DNA of 64,000 nucleotides from Pedobacter yulinensis. Lineage in GTDB: Bacteria > Bacteroidota > Bacteroidia > Sphingobacteriales > Sphingobacteriaceae. This document shows positions 8,531-18,734 of this stretch, piece by piece. Under the pieces are notes generated by a model. The model was not told the origin of the DNA. It searched no databases and saw only the letters and a list, made by a program, of their open reading frames with translations. The translations under genes and the position numbers were made by a program. The stretch lies in the NCBI RefSeq assembly GCF_003029735.1, contig NZ_KZ686270.1, positions 186,001-250,000 on the forward strand. The letters are read 5' to 3'. Numbering within the stretch: the stretch's first letter is position 1; the number at the start of each line of letters is the position of its first letter.

Positions 8531-10126
8531 ATGAAAAGAAATCACCCCCTCGACCTTTCCGGATCTGCCAGTTGCGACATATTGATTATCGGCGGCGGCG
8601 CAACCGGGCTTGGGATAGCGGTTGATGCCGCCTCGAGGGGACTAAAAACCATCCTGATTGAGCAATCTGATTTCGCAAAGGGAACATCCAGCCGCAGTAC
8701 AAAACTTGTTCATGGCGGGGTGCGTTATCTGGCCCAGGGCGACATTAAATTGGTTTACAGCGCCTTGCACGAGCGGGGCATGTTGCAGAAAAACGCTCCT
8801 CACCTGGTCAAAAAAGAGGCTTTTATCATTCCCTGTTATTCCTGGTTCGCAATAGCTAAATATCTTGTTGGTCTTAAATTCTACGACATGCTGGCAGGCA
8901 AGTATACCTTCGGCAAGTCTGAGTTCCTTTCGGCAAAAGAAGTAAGCAGCCTGCTTCCGGGCATAAAAACGAAAGGACTTAAAGGCGGTATACGTTATTT
9001 TGACGGTAAATTTGATGATGCACGGCTGGCGCTTAACCTGGCGCAAACCGCTTCAGAAAAAGGGGCCAGATTGGCTACGTATGTAAAGGCAACCGGTTTG
9101 TTGAAAGACACTGCGGGGAAAGTTGCCGGTGCAGAGGTGGCCGATCTTATTACGGGCGAAACCTATCCCATTCGTGCAAAATCGGTGATCAACGCTACCG
9201 GCGTCTTTGTAAACGATATTCTCAACATGAACAGTCCGAATGCGCCCAAGCTGGTCAGGCCCAGCCAGGGCGTGCACGTGGTGCTGGACAAACGGTTCCT
9301 GGAATCTGAAGTGGCGCTGATGATTCCCGAAACATCTGACGGTCGTGTCCTTTTTGCTGTGCCATGGCACGGGCACCTGCTGGTGGGAACAACAGACACG
9401 CCGTTGAACGACAGCGACCTGGAACCCCGGGCCTTACCCGAAGAAGTGAACTTTATTCTGAATACTGCAGCTGCTTATTTCAATATTCAGCCAAAAGAAG
9501 GCGATATCCTTTCTGTTTTTTCCGGACTCAGGCCGCTCGCCGCCCCTTCAGACAAAGACGGATCGAGCACCAAAGAGATCAGCCGGGACCACAAACTGAT
9601 CGTTTCAGATTCCGGGCTGATTACGATTACGGGTGGAAAGTGGACCACCTACCGCAAAATGGCTGAAGAAACCGTAGACCTGGCCATTAAAAATCATCAG
9701 CTTGCAGCGGGTCCCTGTGTAACCCGCAGCCTGCCTGTTCACGGCGCCGCCGAACCCCGGGAAGAAGACCATCTTTCGGTGTATGGCTCAGACAAGGCTC
9801 ACATTGAACAGCTGCTGCGGGAGCGACCCGAACTGGCCCAAACAATCCACCCGGCCTATCCCTACACCCTTGCAGAGGTGGAATGGATTTGCAGAAACGA
9901 ACAGGCAGAGACTGTAGAAGACGTTTTATCGCGCCGCCTGCGCGTGCTCTTTTTTGATGCCGCTGCAGCAATCGAAATGGCCGCTCCGGTTGCCGCCCTC
10001 ATGGGAAAACTGTTTGACAGGGACGAGCACTGGCAAAAAAGTCAGGCCGAGGCTTTCTCGAAACTCGCAGAAGGCTATCTTTATAAAAAATCGGCCCTCC
10101 GGCACGAACAGCACCTTTACAACTAA
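8531..10126 (+). CDS. glpD: Glycerol-3-phosphate dehydrogenase (FAD, membrane-associated)
   Basis: Oxidises sn-glycerol 3-phosphate to dihydroxyacetone phosphate and passes electrons to the quinone pool. It is 531 residues long, usual for GlpD. The FAD-binding motif [13 protein letters not shown] lies near residues 17-29, followed by [24 protein letters not shown] and [14 protein letters not shown] are further family motifs, and a C-terminal helical domain completes it. The start is taken at the ATG at 8531, which gives the normal distance to the FAD motif; the open frame further upstream is AT-rich and non-coding in character. First gene of the glpD-glpK-glpF run. Confidence 0.94.
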   Translation: MKRNHPLDLSGSASCDILIIGGGATGLGIAVDAASRGLKTILIEQSDFAKGTSSRSTKLVHGGVRYLAQGDIKLVYSALHERGMLQKNAPHLVKKEAFIIPCYSWFAIAKYLVGLKFYDMLAGKYTFGKSEFLSAKEVSSLLPGIKTKGLKGGIRYFDGKFDDARLALNLAQTASEKGARLATYVKATGLLKDTAGKVAGAEVADLITGETYPIRAKSVINATGVFVNDILNMNSPNAPKLVRPSQGVHVVLDKRFLESEVALMIPETSDGRVLFAVPWHGHLLVGTTDTPLNDSDLEPRALPEEVNFILNTAAAYFNIQPKEGDILSVFSGLRPLAAPSDKDGSSTKEISRDHKLIVSDSGLITITGGKWTTYRKMAEETVDLAIKNHQLAAGPCVTRSLPVHGAAEPREEDHLSVYGSDKAHIEQLLRERPELAQTIHPAYPYTLAEVEWICRNEQAETVEDVLSRRLRVLFFDAAAAIEMAAPVAALMGKLFDRDEHWQKSQAEAFSKLAEGYLYKKSALRHEQHLYN

Positions 10127-10154
10127 GCCAAATATTAAACCGAAACCAATAACC

Positions 10155-11648
10155 ATGGACCAATACATTTTGTCGCTCGACCAGGGAACCACCAGCTCGA
10201 GAGCGATCGTATTTGACAAAAACGGAAACATCGTTTCCATTGCGCAAAAGGAATTTACACAGCATTACCCGAAGGCCGGCTGGGTCGAACACGATCCGCA
10301 GGAAATCTGGTCCTCGCAGATTGCCGTAGCGGCAGAGGCCGTTTCGAAAGCAGGGCTGATGGCCAGGCAGATCAACGCAATTGGCATTACCAACCAGCGT
10401 GAAACCACAGTTGTATGGGACCGCGAAACCGGTGAACCTGTCTACAATGCCATTGTCTGGCAAGACCGTCGCATGGCGGCCTACTGCGACAGCGTTAAAA
10501 AAGAGACCTGGAATGAAAGCATCCAGAAAAAGACCGGTCTGATTATCGATTCTTATTTTTCTGCCGTTAAAATTAAATGGGTGCTGGACGAAGTTCCGGG
10601 TGCGCGGGAACGTGCCGAGGCCGGAAAACTGGCTTTCGGAACCATAGACAGCTGGCTGATCTGGAAACTGACCGGCGGCCAGGAACACATTACCGACGTA
10701 ACGAACGCCTCACGCACGCTTCTGTTCAACATCAACACCCTTGAATGGGATGCCGAAATGGCTGAAAAGTTTGGGATTCCCATGAGCATGCTGCCTGCTG
10801 TTAAGTCGTCCAGCGAGGTGTACTGCAAGACCTCGGGCGAGATCTTTGCAAGCCAGATACCCATTGCGGGGATTGCCGGCGACCAGCAATCGGCCCTGTT
10901 CGGGCAAATGTGCACCCAAAAAGGCATGGTTAAAAACACGTACGGAACGGGCTGCTTTATGCTGATGAACATTGGCCATGAACCCCGGCTGTCAACCCAC
11001 AACCTGCTCACCACCATTGCCTGGAAGATCGGCAATGACGTTTCATATGCACTGGAAGGCAGCATTTTTATAGCAGGTGCCGTTGTGCAGTGGCTGCGCG
11101 ACGAGCTTAAACTGATCAGTTCTTCGGCCGATGTGGAGCGCCTGGCCAGCACCGTTCCTGATACGCAGGGCGTTTACGTTGTACCCGCTTTTGCCGGCCT
11201 CGGAGCCCCCTACTGGGACCAGCATGCGCGCGGCACCATAACAGGGATTACCCGCGGCACCAATGCTGCCCATTTTGCCCGGGCAGCCCTCGAGAGCATT
11301 GCCTACCAGACCCGCGATGTACTGAAAGCCATGGAGGCCGATGCGGGCACACCGATCAGGGAACTTCGTGTAGACGGGGGTGCCACCGCCAACGACCTGC
11401 TCATGCAATTCCAGGCCGACCTGCTCCAATGCCAGGTTATCAGGCCCGAAGTTACCGAAGTGACCGCCATTGGTGCTGCTTATCTTGCCGGGCTGGCAAC
11501 CGGTTTCTGGTCAAGCGTAGAAGAAATCGGTTCGCAATGGAAAATTGACCGCAACTTTGACCCCGGCGACGATACACCGAACGCGGAACGGATCAAGGGC
11601 TGGGACCGTGCGGTCAGGGCGGCCCGTGCAAATGCAGCAGATGAATAG
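10155..11648 (+). CDS. glpK: Glycerol kinase
   Basis: Phosphorylates glycerol with ATP to glycerol 3-phosphate, the substrate of the preceding GlpD. It is a 497-residue FGGY-family kinase: the N-terminal phosphate-binding loop [16 protein letters not shown], the TNQRETT and WQDRR motifs, and the C-terminal [16 protein letters not shown] motif are all present. The ATG at 10155 fits the canonical N-terminus and lies 28 bases after the glpD stop, so the two are probably cotranscribed. Confidence 0.96.
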   Translation: MDQYILSLDQGTTSSRAIVFDKNGNIVSIAQKEFTQHYPKAGWVEHDPQEIWSSQIAVAAEAVSKAGLMARQINAIGITNQRETTVVWDRETGEPVYNAIVWQDRRMAAYCDSVKKETWNESIQKKTGLIIDSYFSAVKIKWVLDEVPGARERAEAGKLAFGTIDSWLIWKLTGGQEHITDVTNASRTLLFNINTLEWDAEMAEKFGIPMSMLPAVKSSSEVYCKTSGEIFASQIPIAGIAGDQQSALFGQMCTQKGMVKNTYGTGCFMLMNIGHEPRLSTHNLLTTIAWKIGNDVSYALEGSIFIAGAVVQWLRDELKLISSSADVERLASTVPDTQGVYVVPAFAGLGAPYWDQHARGTITGITRGTNAAHFARAALESIAYQTRDVLKAMEADAGTPIRELRVDGGATANDLLMQFQADLLQCQVIRPEVTEVTAIGAAYLAGLATGFWSSVEEIGSQWKIDRNFDPGDDTPNAERIKGWDRAVRAARANAADE

Positions 11649-11668
11649 CAACCTAAGCAAACTCAACA

Positions 11669-12400
11669 ATGAATGAATTTTATGCAGAGCTGATCGGGAC
11701 TTTCCTGGTCATCTTACTCGGCAATGGCGTGGTCGCCAACGTGGTCCTTACCGGAACCAAAGGCCATGGCGGCGGCTGGATCGTGATCACCACAGCCTGG
11801 GCCATGGCCGTTTTTGTAGGCGTGGTCGTGGCTGCGCCTTTCAGCGGTGCGCACCTGAACCCGGCGGTAACGCTGGCACTGGCCATTACCCAGAAATTTC
11901 AGTGGGAAAATGTACCTTATTATATTTTATCGCAGCTTACAGGGGGGATCCTTGGTGCCACCACTGTATGGCTCTTTTACCGGGACCATTTTGATGCAAC
12001 CGCAGACCAGGGCCTGAAACGGGCCTGTTTTTGTACCTCTCCTGCCATAAAGAACAAAATGACAAACCTGTTCAGCGAAATCGTGGGCACATTTGTACTC
12101 ATCTTCGTGATCTTTTATTTTACAAATGCAGAACTGGGCACCGAAAAAACGCCAATCGGGCTTGGCTCTATCGGCGCCTTGCCCGTAGCGCTGCTGGTTT
12201 GGGTGCTGGGCCTTTCCCTTGGCGGCACCACGGGTTATGCCATCAATCCCGTGCGCGATTTCGGGCCGCGGCTGGCGCATGCCTTGCTGCCCATTAAAGG
12301 AAAGGGCGACAGCGAATGGGATTATGCATGGGTACCGATTGTGGGCCCGCTTATCGGCGCGGTACTGGCCGGGCTGCTGTACCTGGCGCTTAACTTATAA
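11669..12400 (+). CDS. glpF: Glycerol facilitator (aquaglyceroporin)
   Basis: A 243-residue MIP-family channel for passive glycerol entry. The first pore motif is intact (NPA at residues 64-66 in SGAHLNPAVTLA). The second is NPV at residues 193-195, in INPVRDFGPR, where most family members have NPA; the following Arg-Asp characteristic of glycerol facilitators is kept. Six hydrophobic segments are visible. It starts 20 bases after the glpK stop and completes the glycerol uptake and use module. Confidence 0.9.
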   Translation: MNEFYAELIGTFLVILLGNGVVANVVLTGTKGHGGGWIVITTAWAMAVFVGVVVAAPFSGAHLNPAVTLALAITQKFQWENVPYYILSQLTGGILGATTVWLFYRDHFDATADQGLKRACFCTSPAIKNKMTNLFSEIVGTFVLIFVIFYFTNAELGTEKTPIGLGSIGALPVALLVWVLGLSLGGTTGYAINPVRDFGPRLAHALLPIKGKGDSEWDYAWVPIVGPLIGAVLAGLLYLALNL

Positions 12401-12406
12401 CACTGC

Positions 12407-12432
12407 GCATGGCCGGCGTATTCCGGCCATGC
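12407..12432. terminator. Hairpin between convergent glpF and the oxidoreductase
   Basis: Perfect 10-bp stem (12407-12416 with 12423-12432) around a 6-base loop, between the two converging stop codons. There is no strong T tract on either strand, so termination may be incomplete or factor-assisted. Confidence 0.6.
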
Positions 12433-13818
12433 CTACTCTTTCAGCGACATAAACAGGTTGTTGAGCGATTCGGCATACAGGGGGTGCGCAAAGGTCGCGT
12501 AACGCACCTGCTCCCAGGTCAGACCGCCCATCATGGCCATTTGCAGGATCGACATGATCTCGCCGCCGGCTTCGCCAATAATGCTTGCGCCTAAGATCTT
12601 TTTGCTTTTCCGGTCAACAATCGCCTTCATGAACCCCTGGGTTTCCCCGGTTTCGATGGCACGGGCAACGTTTCGCATGGGCAGCTTGGCGCAGGCATAG
12701 TCCAGTCCTGCCTGGATGGCTTCGTTCTCTGTCACGCCTACCCGACCCATTTGCGGGTCTGTGAACATGCAATATGATAGCAGTCTTTCTTTCACCGACT
12801 GCTTTTTTCCGTTCAACAGGCGCCGGGAGAGCAGGTAGTGGTCATTGTAGGCGATGTGCGTAAAAGCCGGCCCTCCTTTCACATCACCCAGCGCAAATAC
12901 ACCGGGCACATTTGTTTCAAGAAATTCATCAACCAGAACATGCCCCTCCTCATCTCGCCTGATCCCTGTATTTTCAAGTCCAAGGCCTTCTGTTTGTGGC
13001 GTCCGGCCAAAAGCAAGCAAAACATGGCTGCCGGTTACCCGGCTTTCGCTGCGCTCCCCCTCCAGGGTAAGCTGAACCCGCGACTTTCCGTAAGGGTGAA
13101 AACCGGTTACCTTTGCACCGGTCATGACGGCAATACCCTCCTTTTGAAAGACCTCGCTGATCACCGCACAGGCATCGGCATCTTCGTGCGGCAGCAGGCG
13201 GTCGGCCTGCTCAATCAGCGTTACCCCTGCGCCGAAACGCCTGAATAACTGTGCATACTCCAGGCCGATGTAACCTCCTCCGGCAATGATCAGGTGCCGG
13301 GGAATCTCCTGCAGATCCAGGACGGTTTCAGAAGTAAGGTAATTCACTCCGCGAATGCCAGGAATGTCAGGGATCAGCGGGCTCGCCCCGGTATTGATCA
13401 CAATAATCGGTGCGGTAAACCGCTCTGCCCTGCCCGCTGCATGCTGTACTTCGATCACTTTATTTTCCAGGAACACGGCCGCGCCATAACAGATACGCAG
13501 GCCTTTGGTGCCTTCGGCATTTTCAGTGGCGCTTGCCCGGAAGCGGTCTGAGATCGCAATTGCACGCGCACGCACCGTCTCATAGTCGACTTTCAAACCG
13601 GGAATTTCGATACCCAGCGCTGCACTGTTCCTGGCCAGGTGTGCCATTCGAGCCGATGCAATCAGGGTCTTTGTGGGCGTGCAGCCATCATTGATACAGG
13701 TACCACCAAGCCGTCTTTTCTCGACCAGAAGCGTTTTTTTACCTGCCCTTGCCAGTTTCCCTGCCATGGGCAGACCAGCCTGGCCTGCGCCGATTACAAT
13801 TGCATCAAATTTTTTCAT
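12433..13818 (-). CDS. FAD-dependent pyridine nucleotide-disulfide oxidoreductase
   Basis: A 461-residue class I flavoprotein disulfide reductase. The FAD motif VIGAGQAGLP is at residues 8-17, the redox pair C41/C46 in GGTCINDGCTPTKT, the NAD(P)H-binding motif AGGGYIGLEYAQLF is central, and a dimerisation domain ends the chain. The C-terminal active-site segment reads FAHPLYAES; it keeps the histidine but lacks the glutamate of dihydrolipoamide dehydrogenases, as in the MerA-like branch. There is no N-terminal heavy-metal domain and no C-terminal cysteine pair, so it is probably not a true mercuric reductase. The start at 13818 gives the usual distance to the FAD motif. It follows the DUF427 gene by 4 bases. 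Confidence 0.85.
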   Translation of the reverse strand: MKKFDAIVIGAGQAGLPMAGKLARAGKKTLLVEKRRLGGTCINDGCTPTKTLIASARMAHLARNSAALGIEIPGLKVDYETVRARAIAISDRFRASATENAEGTKGLRICYGAAVFLENKVIEVQHAAGRAERFTAPIIVINTGASPLIPDIPGIRGVNYLTSETVLDLQEIPRHLIIAGGGYIGLEYAQLFRRFGAGVTLIEQADRLLPHEDADACAVISEVFQKEGIAVMTGAKVTGFHPYGKSRVQLTLEGERSESRVTGSHVLLAFGRTPQTEGLGLENTGIRRDEEGHVLVDEFLETNVPGVFALGDVKGGPAFTHIAYNDHYLLSRRLLNGKKQSVKERLLSYCMFTDPQMGRVGVTENEAIQAGLDYACAKLPMRNVARAIETGETQGFMKAIVDRKSKKILGASIIGEAGGEIMSILQMAMMGGLTWEQVRYATFAHPLYAESLNNLFMSLKE

Positions 13819-13822
13819 AGAA

Positions 13823-14122
13823 TCAGGAAACCACCACGCGGCTGTCAAAGGCTACATAATTCCGGATTGCAAGGGCAGCTTCGTGCGGCTCGGGATGATA
13901 CCACGCCGCATTCTCAAGTTGCTCGCCGCCTGCAACAACGTGGCACCAATGCATCTCCCCTTTCCAGGGACATTCCGTTCGCCTGCCCGAAGCCAGGAGG
14001 TATTGCCGGTCGAGGCACTGCGGCGGAAAATAATGGTGGTTTTCCACGATCACCGTCTCTGCCCCGGCATTGTCTGCATATGCCGTATCTGCAAGCACCA
14101 CTCCGTTAAACATTGCCCGCAT
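13823..14122 (-). CDS. DUF427 domain protein
   Basis: A 99-residue protein of the DUF427 family. Diagnostic features are the N-terminal FNGVVLADT strand pair, the ENHHYFPP segment, the ECPWKGE motif and the AAWYHPEP segment. The family has a small beta-barrel-like fold of unknown function. Its stop lies 4 bases before the downstream oxidoreductase start, so the two form an operon; a joint redox role is conceivable but unproved. Confidence 0.85.
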   Translation of the reverse strand: MRAMFNGVVLADTAYADNAGAETVIVENHHYFPPQCLDRQYLLASGRRTECPWKGEMHWCHVVAGGEQLENAAWYHPEPHEAALAIRNYVAFDSRVVVS

Positions 14123-14248
14123 GGATTCATTTTTTGAGCTATAAACCCTTACCCTGCCAGAAATGTTCTTAAATTTAGATAATCAGCCACCTCCTCGGCC
14201 GCCGGCATACTAAAATGTCTGCAGGGGAGTTTTGATTATGATGTACAC

Positions 14249-14968
14249 ATGAAATACCTGCTGATCCTGTTGCTCGTTTCTTGTCTGGTTGTCAGCCTGC
14301 CTGCCCAGCAGCCTTTTGTTTTCCCTGCGTTAAAAAAGGCTGGCATGAATTTGCAGGACCTGATTCCAAAAAACTGGTACGCGATCGACACGGCCTATGG
14401 CGATCTGAACGGCGACCAGGTGAGCGATGTGGTGCTGGTACTCGAGCACCGGAACGCGGTACGCGAGCACCGGGCTTATGGCGATAACACCACCGAGATC
14501 ATTGCAGAGCACCAGCGTCCGCGTATGCTGGCCGCCTATTTTGCAACAAAGAACAAAGCGCTGCTGCGCCTGGCGCTGCAAAACAACGATTTTGTGCTGC
14601 GCGCGAGCGAGGGGGGCAAACTCGGAGATCCCTACCGGGATGTCAGCATCGACAAAGGTGCACTTCGCATGCGTTTCTCAGGCGGAAACAGCTGGCGCTG
14701 GAACCTGGATTACCAGTTTCGCTATAAGGGAACGGCATGGGTCCTTACCGCGGCCAATAGCGAATACTTTCACCAGGAGACAGGCGAAATGACATCGAGA
14801 AGTTTTGATTTCATATTACAGGAGGTTGAGGTCGTTAGCGGAAGCATCCATAGCCGGGCTTCAGGTAACGCCACGTTCCGCGAAAGCCTGCGAGACGAGC
14901 CGATGCGCACATTTCTCACGTTTAAAAAGCCCTGGGCCTGGGAAATATTGCCGGGCACTTACCTGTAG
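14249..14968 (+). CDS. Secreted protein of unknown function with a calcium-loop-like motif
   Basis: A 239-residue exported protein; residues 1-19 are a signal peptide ending SLPAQ. Near residues 51-60 it carries GDLNGDQVSD, which resembles the Asp-rich loops of FG-GAP/VCBS-type repeats, followed by VVLVLEHRN. The remainder is a mixed beta-type domain ending MRTFLTFKKPWAWE. I do not recognise a named family. It is convergent with the MFS gene, 12 bases away, with no room for a separate terminator. Confidence 0.7.
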   Translation: MKYLLILLLVSCLVVSLPAQQPFVFPALKKAGMNLQDLIPKNWYAIDTAYGDLNGDQVSDVVLVLEHRNAVREHRAYGDNTTEIIAEHQRPRMLAAYFATKNKALLRLALQNNDFVLRASEGGKLGDPYRDVSIDKGALRMRFSGGNSWRWNLDYQFRYKGTAWVLTAANSEYFHQETGEMTSRSFDFILQEVEVVSGSIHSRASGNATFRESLRDEPMRTFLTFKKPWAWEILPGTYL

Positions 14969-14980
14969 GTCTGCAGCCCG

Positions 14981-16192
14981 TCAGACGCTCATGCAGGGCT
15001 CTCCGACCGATGTACCCGCCTTTTCCGATCGTTTTACCTGGGATTTTCCTGAACGAACCATTCTCAGCAGCATAAACGCAAAGAAGGCGCCAGCGAGTGC
15101 CATGCCTGCCCCTACGGTAGCGGGTGCCGTGTACCCAAAGCCGTACACCAAAGGCAAACCGCCCAGAAACGCACCGAGGGCATTGCCGATGTTAAAGCTT
15201 GCCTGACTGGCAGCCGCGGCCAGCATTTCAGAGCCTTTAGCCGTATTGATCATGAGCATTTGAATCGGTGCTGCCAGCGCAAAGGCTACGGCCCCTGTAA
15301 CAAAAGTCATAATCAGCGCCGGTATCTGCAGGTGTGACACAAAATGAACAATGACGAGCGTAACAGTCATGGTTAACAGGAGCAGCATGGATGCCCTGCC
15401 GGGCGAAAACCGATCGGCCAGTTTGCCGCCTATAAAATTTCCTGCCATCATGCCGGTGCCGGCCAGAACCAGTACATACGTCACGGCGCTGCTCGAAAAT
15501 CCGGCTACGCTGGTCATTAACGGCGCGATGTAACTGTACCAGCAGAAGAGGCCGCCTGTCCCGATAGAGATCATCAGGATGATCAGCCACGCTTCGGCTT
15601 TACCGAAAAAGCTCAGTTCCTGCCGCAGATTCCGGTCTTTGGCCGCCTGCAGCGCCGGAAGCCAGGCTTTCAGGCTCCATACCGTAAGCAGCCCAACCAC
15701 AGCAACGATGGCGAACGAAAAGCGCCACGAATAATGATGCCCGATATATGTACCCAAGGGCACCCCGACAATGTTGGCGATCGTTAACCCGGCAAACATC
15801 ATAGACACTGCCTGGGCAGATTTACCTTCGTCTGCAATGCGGCTGGCGACTACCGATCCGACACCAAAAAAGGCACCGTGCGGAAGCCCGGAAAACAGCC
15901 TTGAGAGAAACAGCATCGTATAGTCTGGGGCGAAGGCAGACAAACCGTTAAACACTGTGAACATCAGCATCAGCACAATTAATATGTTTTTTGGCGGATA
16001 TTTCCCTGCAATTGCCACGAGCAGCGGCGCACCGATAACCACACCCAGCGCATAGGCAGAGATCAGGTGACCTGCCTGCGGTATGGTGATCTGCAGGTCT
16101 TTTGCAATGTCGGGAAGCAAACCCATCATCACGAACTCTGTAATTCCTATACCGAGCCCGCCAAGGGTAAGTGGCAGTAACGTCTTTTTCAT
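14981..16192 (-). CDS. MFS drug/sugar efflux transporter (AraJ/YdhP-like)
   Basis: A 403-residue, twelve-helix major facilitator of the DHA1 type. The N-terminus GGLGIGITEFVMMGLLPDIA is characteristic of the AraJ/YdhP/CmlA-like branch, and the GLPHGAFFGVGSVVA segment in the fourth to fifth helix region is also typical. These export drugs, sugars or arabinose-like compounds. A perfect 8-bp inverted repeat 14 bases upstream of the start (16206-16226) suggests control by a dimeric helix-turn-helix regulator encoded elsewhere. Confidence 0.85.
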   Translation of the reverse strand: MKKTLLPLTLGGLGIGITEFVMMGLLPDIAKDLQITIPQAGHLISAYALGVVIGAPLLVAIAGKYPPKNILIVLMLMFTVFNGLSAFAPDYTMLFLSRLFSGLPHGAFFGVGSVVASRIADEGKSAQAVSMMFAGLTIANIVGVPLGTYIGHHYSWRFSFAIVAVVGLLTVWSLKAWLPALQAAKDRNLRQELSFFGKAEAWLIILMISIGTGGLFCWYSYIAPLMTSVAGFSSSAVTYVLVLAGTGMMAGNFIGGKLADRFSPGRASMLLLLTMTVTLVIVHFVSHLQIPALIMTFVTGAVAFALAAPIQMLMINTAKGSEMLAAAASQASFNIGNALGAFLGGLPLVYGFGYTAPATVGAGMALAGAFFAFMLLRMVRSGKSQVKRSEKAGTSVGEPCMSV

Positions 16193-16205
16193 GACCGAAG
16201 CTTAG

Positions 16206-16226
16206 TTAGTGTAAAAAATACACTAA
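16206..16226. promoter_or_regulatory. Inverted-repeat operator upstream of the MFS gene
   Basis: TTAGTGTA (16206-16213), spacer AAAAA, TACACTAA (16219-16226): a perfect 8-bp inverted repeat ending 14 bases before the MFS start. The size and spacing fit a dimeric repressor such as an HxlR-, MarR- or TetR-family protein; no such gene is adjacent. Confidence 0.5.
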
Positions 16227-16344
16227 GCAAAAGTACGGCCTTTCAGGTTAAGAACCGGTAAATCCTGTGTCATTCTTTTTCAACAGCATCCAATCAAAGA
16301 CAAACCAAACGGCTGTCAGGTTGTTGAACTGTAAAAACATGACC

Positions 16345-16626
16345 ATGGAAAAGCCCCTGAACAACCCTGATAAAGAGAAGGCCATTAAAAACAATTCACT
16401 GCGCAACCAGTTGGATGAGCAGACAGCAGCCAACGGGGGTCCGCGCGACGGCCATGACAACACCGGAACGCAGGGTTATGATTCCCTGAGCGATGACGCC
16501 TTTACAGGCGACCTGTATAAAAAGCCTGCCGGCGATACCCAATCGCACACCGGCAGCTCTTCCGAAGATTTTGATGAGGAAAAGTTCAGTGACCGGGAAG
16601 ACAAGGCCCTGGACTCAGGAATTTAA
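16345..16626 (+). CDS. Small hydrophilic protein of unknown function
   Basis: A 93-residue, highly charged protein (MEKPLNNPDKEKAIKNN and on to EDKALDSGI) without hydrophobic segments, likely disordered. A second ATG two codons upstream (16339) is equally possible. Its Gly/Asn/Asp-rich middle recalls small stress-associated proteins of soil Bacteroidota, but no family is recognised. It stands alone between divergent and convergent neighbours. Confidence 0.6.
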   Translation: MEKPLNNPDKEKAIKNNSLRNQLDEQTAANGGPRDGHDNTGTQGYDSLSDDAFTGDLYKKPAGDTQSHTGSSSEDFDEEKFSDREDKALDSGI

Positions 16627-16676
16627 CCCCGAAACCGTTGGCGCTGTGCCAGCCCCGCTACGTTGCTTGCCTGCTA

Positions 16677-18608
16677 TTACTGCATCGCCTTTTCAGCGGT
16701 TTTTTTGACCAGGATGAGCCGGCGAATGTGCAATTTGTTATTCGTTTTGTCGCGTTTAAAATGAAAGGTCACGCTGTTGCGGAAATCATCTACCACTACA
16801 TCACACAGGTAACGCATACGCTGCTCGTTCCGGCTTGCAGCCCGGAAAGAAATGGGTTCACTGACCCGGGTCTGCCGCTGCCATATGGTGACTTCAGCGC
16901 CGTCGGGCAGTTCATCCGCATCAGCCAGCAGGCGGTAACCTCCTGCCGGTAGCTCCTGCAGATCAATTCTTACCGCTCCCCCGTCTTTCGCGGTAATGGT
17001 TTCCCCCTCTACGGTCATGGCCCCTGCAAAACTGTAGTTGATCAGTTGCGGATAAAGCGTCATGGTGTCGGGCAGATACGTGCCTGTGGTCGCGTTGGTG
17101 GGTGCCTGCCCAGTAGCCAGAGGCTGGTCTGCATAGTAAAATGCCATAGACGTATAATCGCCCGGCTTATTGTTGTTTTCCGGACCGTGCTCGATCGTAT
17201 GCCTGAAGCTGCGCATAAATGGAATCTTGTCGGTCAGAAAAAGCCGGTAGCCGCCGGTACGTGAATAAGGCAGCGAATAGTCGAGCGACCCATGCAGGGG
17301 CAAACTCATTGCGCGGTCCCAGCGGTCAAGCATGGCGTACCAGCCGCCGTTAAAGTAGTCTTCTGATCCGGTGCCATGCATGGTCAGTTCGCCATCTGCG
17401 GTAGTCTGGTCATCGCCTTCAAAAAAAAGCGTCATTCCAGGTTCCAGGCCCTGTGCCTGCAGAATGGTTCCGGCATAGTGCCCACGGCCCTGACCAGCCA
17501 GCAGCACATGCGGTTGTCCGGGTTGTGTAGGCTGCTGGCGGTTTCTGAACGCATAAAAACGCCCTTCCCTCGCCGCGTTCAGTCCTTCCGGCCTGAGGTA
17601 GATTCTGCCCTTTACACGAAGCGACTCCTGCTTGCCAACATCAGCCTTGCGGTACAATAATTCTATTCTCGCCTTTTTTGCGAACGGCATAGGGTAATAA
17701 CAATAGTTGACCTGTGCCGCGCTGCCCAGCATCAGGCTCTGCATAGAGGGTTTACCGAAAGCATAACCAAAAAAATCAGCTACCGGCGCATAAACAGCCG
17801 GCTGCGCTTCGTCGTCCCATGTAAATTTCAGATCGGCTTGCCGGTTTAACCCGGCATAAGCCGCAGCCTGGTCAAGCTCAATGCCAACGATGCGCCCGGG
17901 ACTGCTTAGCCGCGCGAGCACCAGGGACCCACCGGGTTCGACAACCTGGTCAAATGAAATGATTTGGACATCTTTCGTGCCGGCCATAAACCGGTCGGCC
18001 GCGGTCCAGCGCTGTGCGAGCTTTTCAACCGCCGCCGGGAGTGCTGCGTCGCGGCTATTGAATGTTCGCACCCGCTCGGACTTGCCGAGGCTCCGGTACT
18101 GGATCTGGTAAAACTCAAGTTTCTTGCCACGGAAAACAATTTTACAACCCTTTTCAAAAGGAATGGGCAGGTAGCAGAAATAACCGCCCACCTGGTTTCC
18201 GGTAAGCGGAGCCAGGAAGGGCATCACCCTGCCCGAGAACAGGTCCGAAAAACGAATGGTAAGGCCAGGCTTGATCGCCCCGTCGAAATAAAAATCGACC
18301 AGGTCATCTGTAGGCGTCGGTGTCCAGATCCGGTTAATGACTCCTTTCCCCTTTGCCTCGAAAATAACCAGGCTGCTGTCTTTTTCCTTGCGGATAAAAG
18401 AATATTTGCCGCTGAAACCGTCATCATTGTTGCCTGTACGGTCGTAAGATGAAAATTGCCGGAGGCTGGTGCCCGGCCTGTACCTCGGCAATCGCGAAAA
18501 ATCAGTCAGCTCCTGCAGCTCACTGACGGTGGTGACCACCTGTTGGGCAGATAAGACCGCGGGACTAAACAAGGTGAGGCTCAGCAAACCTGCTATAAAA
18601 CTTCTCAT
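16677..18608 (-). CDS. DUF2961 protein, glycoside hydrolase family 172
   Basis: A 643-residue exported enzyme of the DUF2961/GH172 family, whose characterised members act on fructofuranose or arabinofuranose linkages. Signal peptide at residues 1-21 (ending VLSAQ). Family hallmarks are ISxxPTPTDDLVDFYFDG-type N-terminal strands (here RIWTPTPTDDLVDFYFDG), a Tyr-rich YCYYPMPF motif, and the acidic GTGSEDYFNGGWY motif that bears catalytic carboxylates. A C-terminal beta domain of about 130 residues follows. No other carbohydrate enzymes or SusC/D are adjacent, so the substrate cannot be read from context. Confidence 0.85.
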   Translation of the reverse strand: MRSFIAGLLSLTLFSPAVLSAQQVVTTVSELQELTDFSRLPRYRPGTSLRQFSSYDRTGNNDDGFSGKYSFIRKEKDSSLVIFEAKGKGVINRIWTPTPTDDLVDFYFDGAIKPGLTIRFSDLFSGRVMPFLAPLTGNQVGGYFCYLPIPFEKGCKIVFRGKKLEFYQIQYRSLGKSERVRTFNSRDAALPAAVEKLAQRWTAADRFMAGTKDVQIISFDQVVEPGGSLVLARLSSPGRIVGIELDQAAAYAGLNRQADLKFTWDDEAQPAVYAPVADFFGYAFGKPSMQSLMLGSAAQVNYCYYPMPFAKKARIELLYRKADVGKQESLRVKGRIYLRPEGLNAAREGRFYAFRNRQQPTQPGQPHVLLAGQGRGHYAGTILQAQGLEPGMTLFFEGDDQTTADGELTMHGTGSEDYFNGGWYAMLDRWDRAMSLPLHGSLDYSLPYSRTGGYRLFLTDKIPFMRSFRHTIEHGPENNNKPGDYTSMAFYYADQPLATGQAPTNATTGTYLPDTMTLYPQLINYSFAGAMTVEGETITAKDGGAVRIDLQELPAGGYRLLADADELPDGAEVTIWQRQTRVSEPISFRAASRNEQRMRYLCDVVVDDFRNSVTFHFKRDKTNNKLHIRRLILVKKTAEKAMQ

Positions 18609-18734
18609 GGTTCAAATTTTATGTGTTTACACGTTTAAGCAATATAGAAATTTTGATGCATACCCGCTATTTTTTTTTCAAAAAGCATTTCGGCACTGGC
18701 ATTGCTCCTGTGAACAAACATTAAAAAGCACACA

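Noticed and set aside
12433..13818. Mercuric reductase
   Set aside because: Lacks the heavy-metal domain and the C-terminal cysteine pair; no mer genes nearby.
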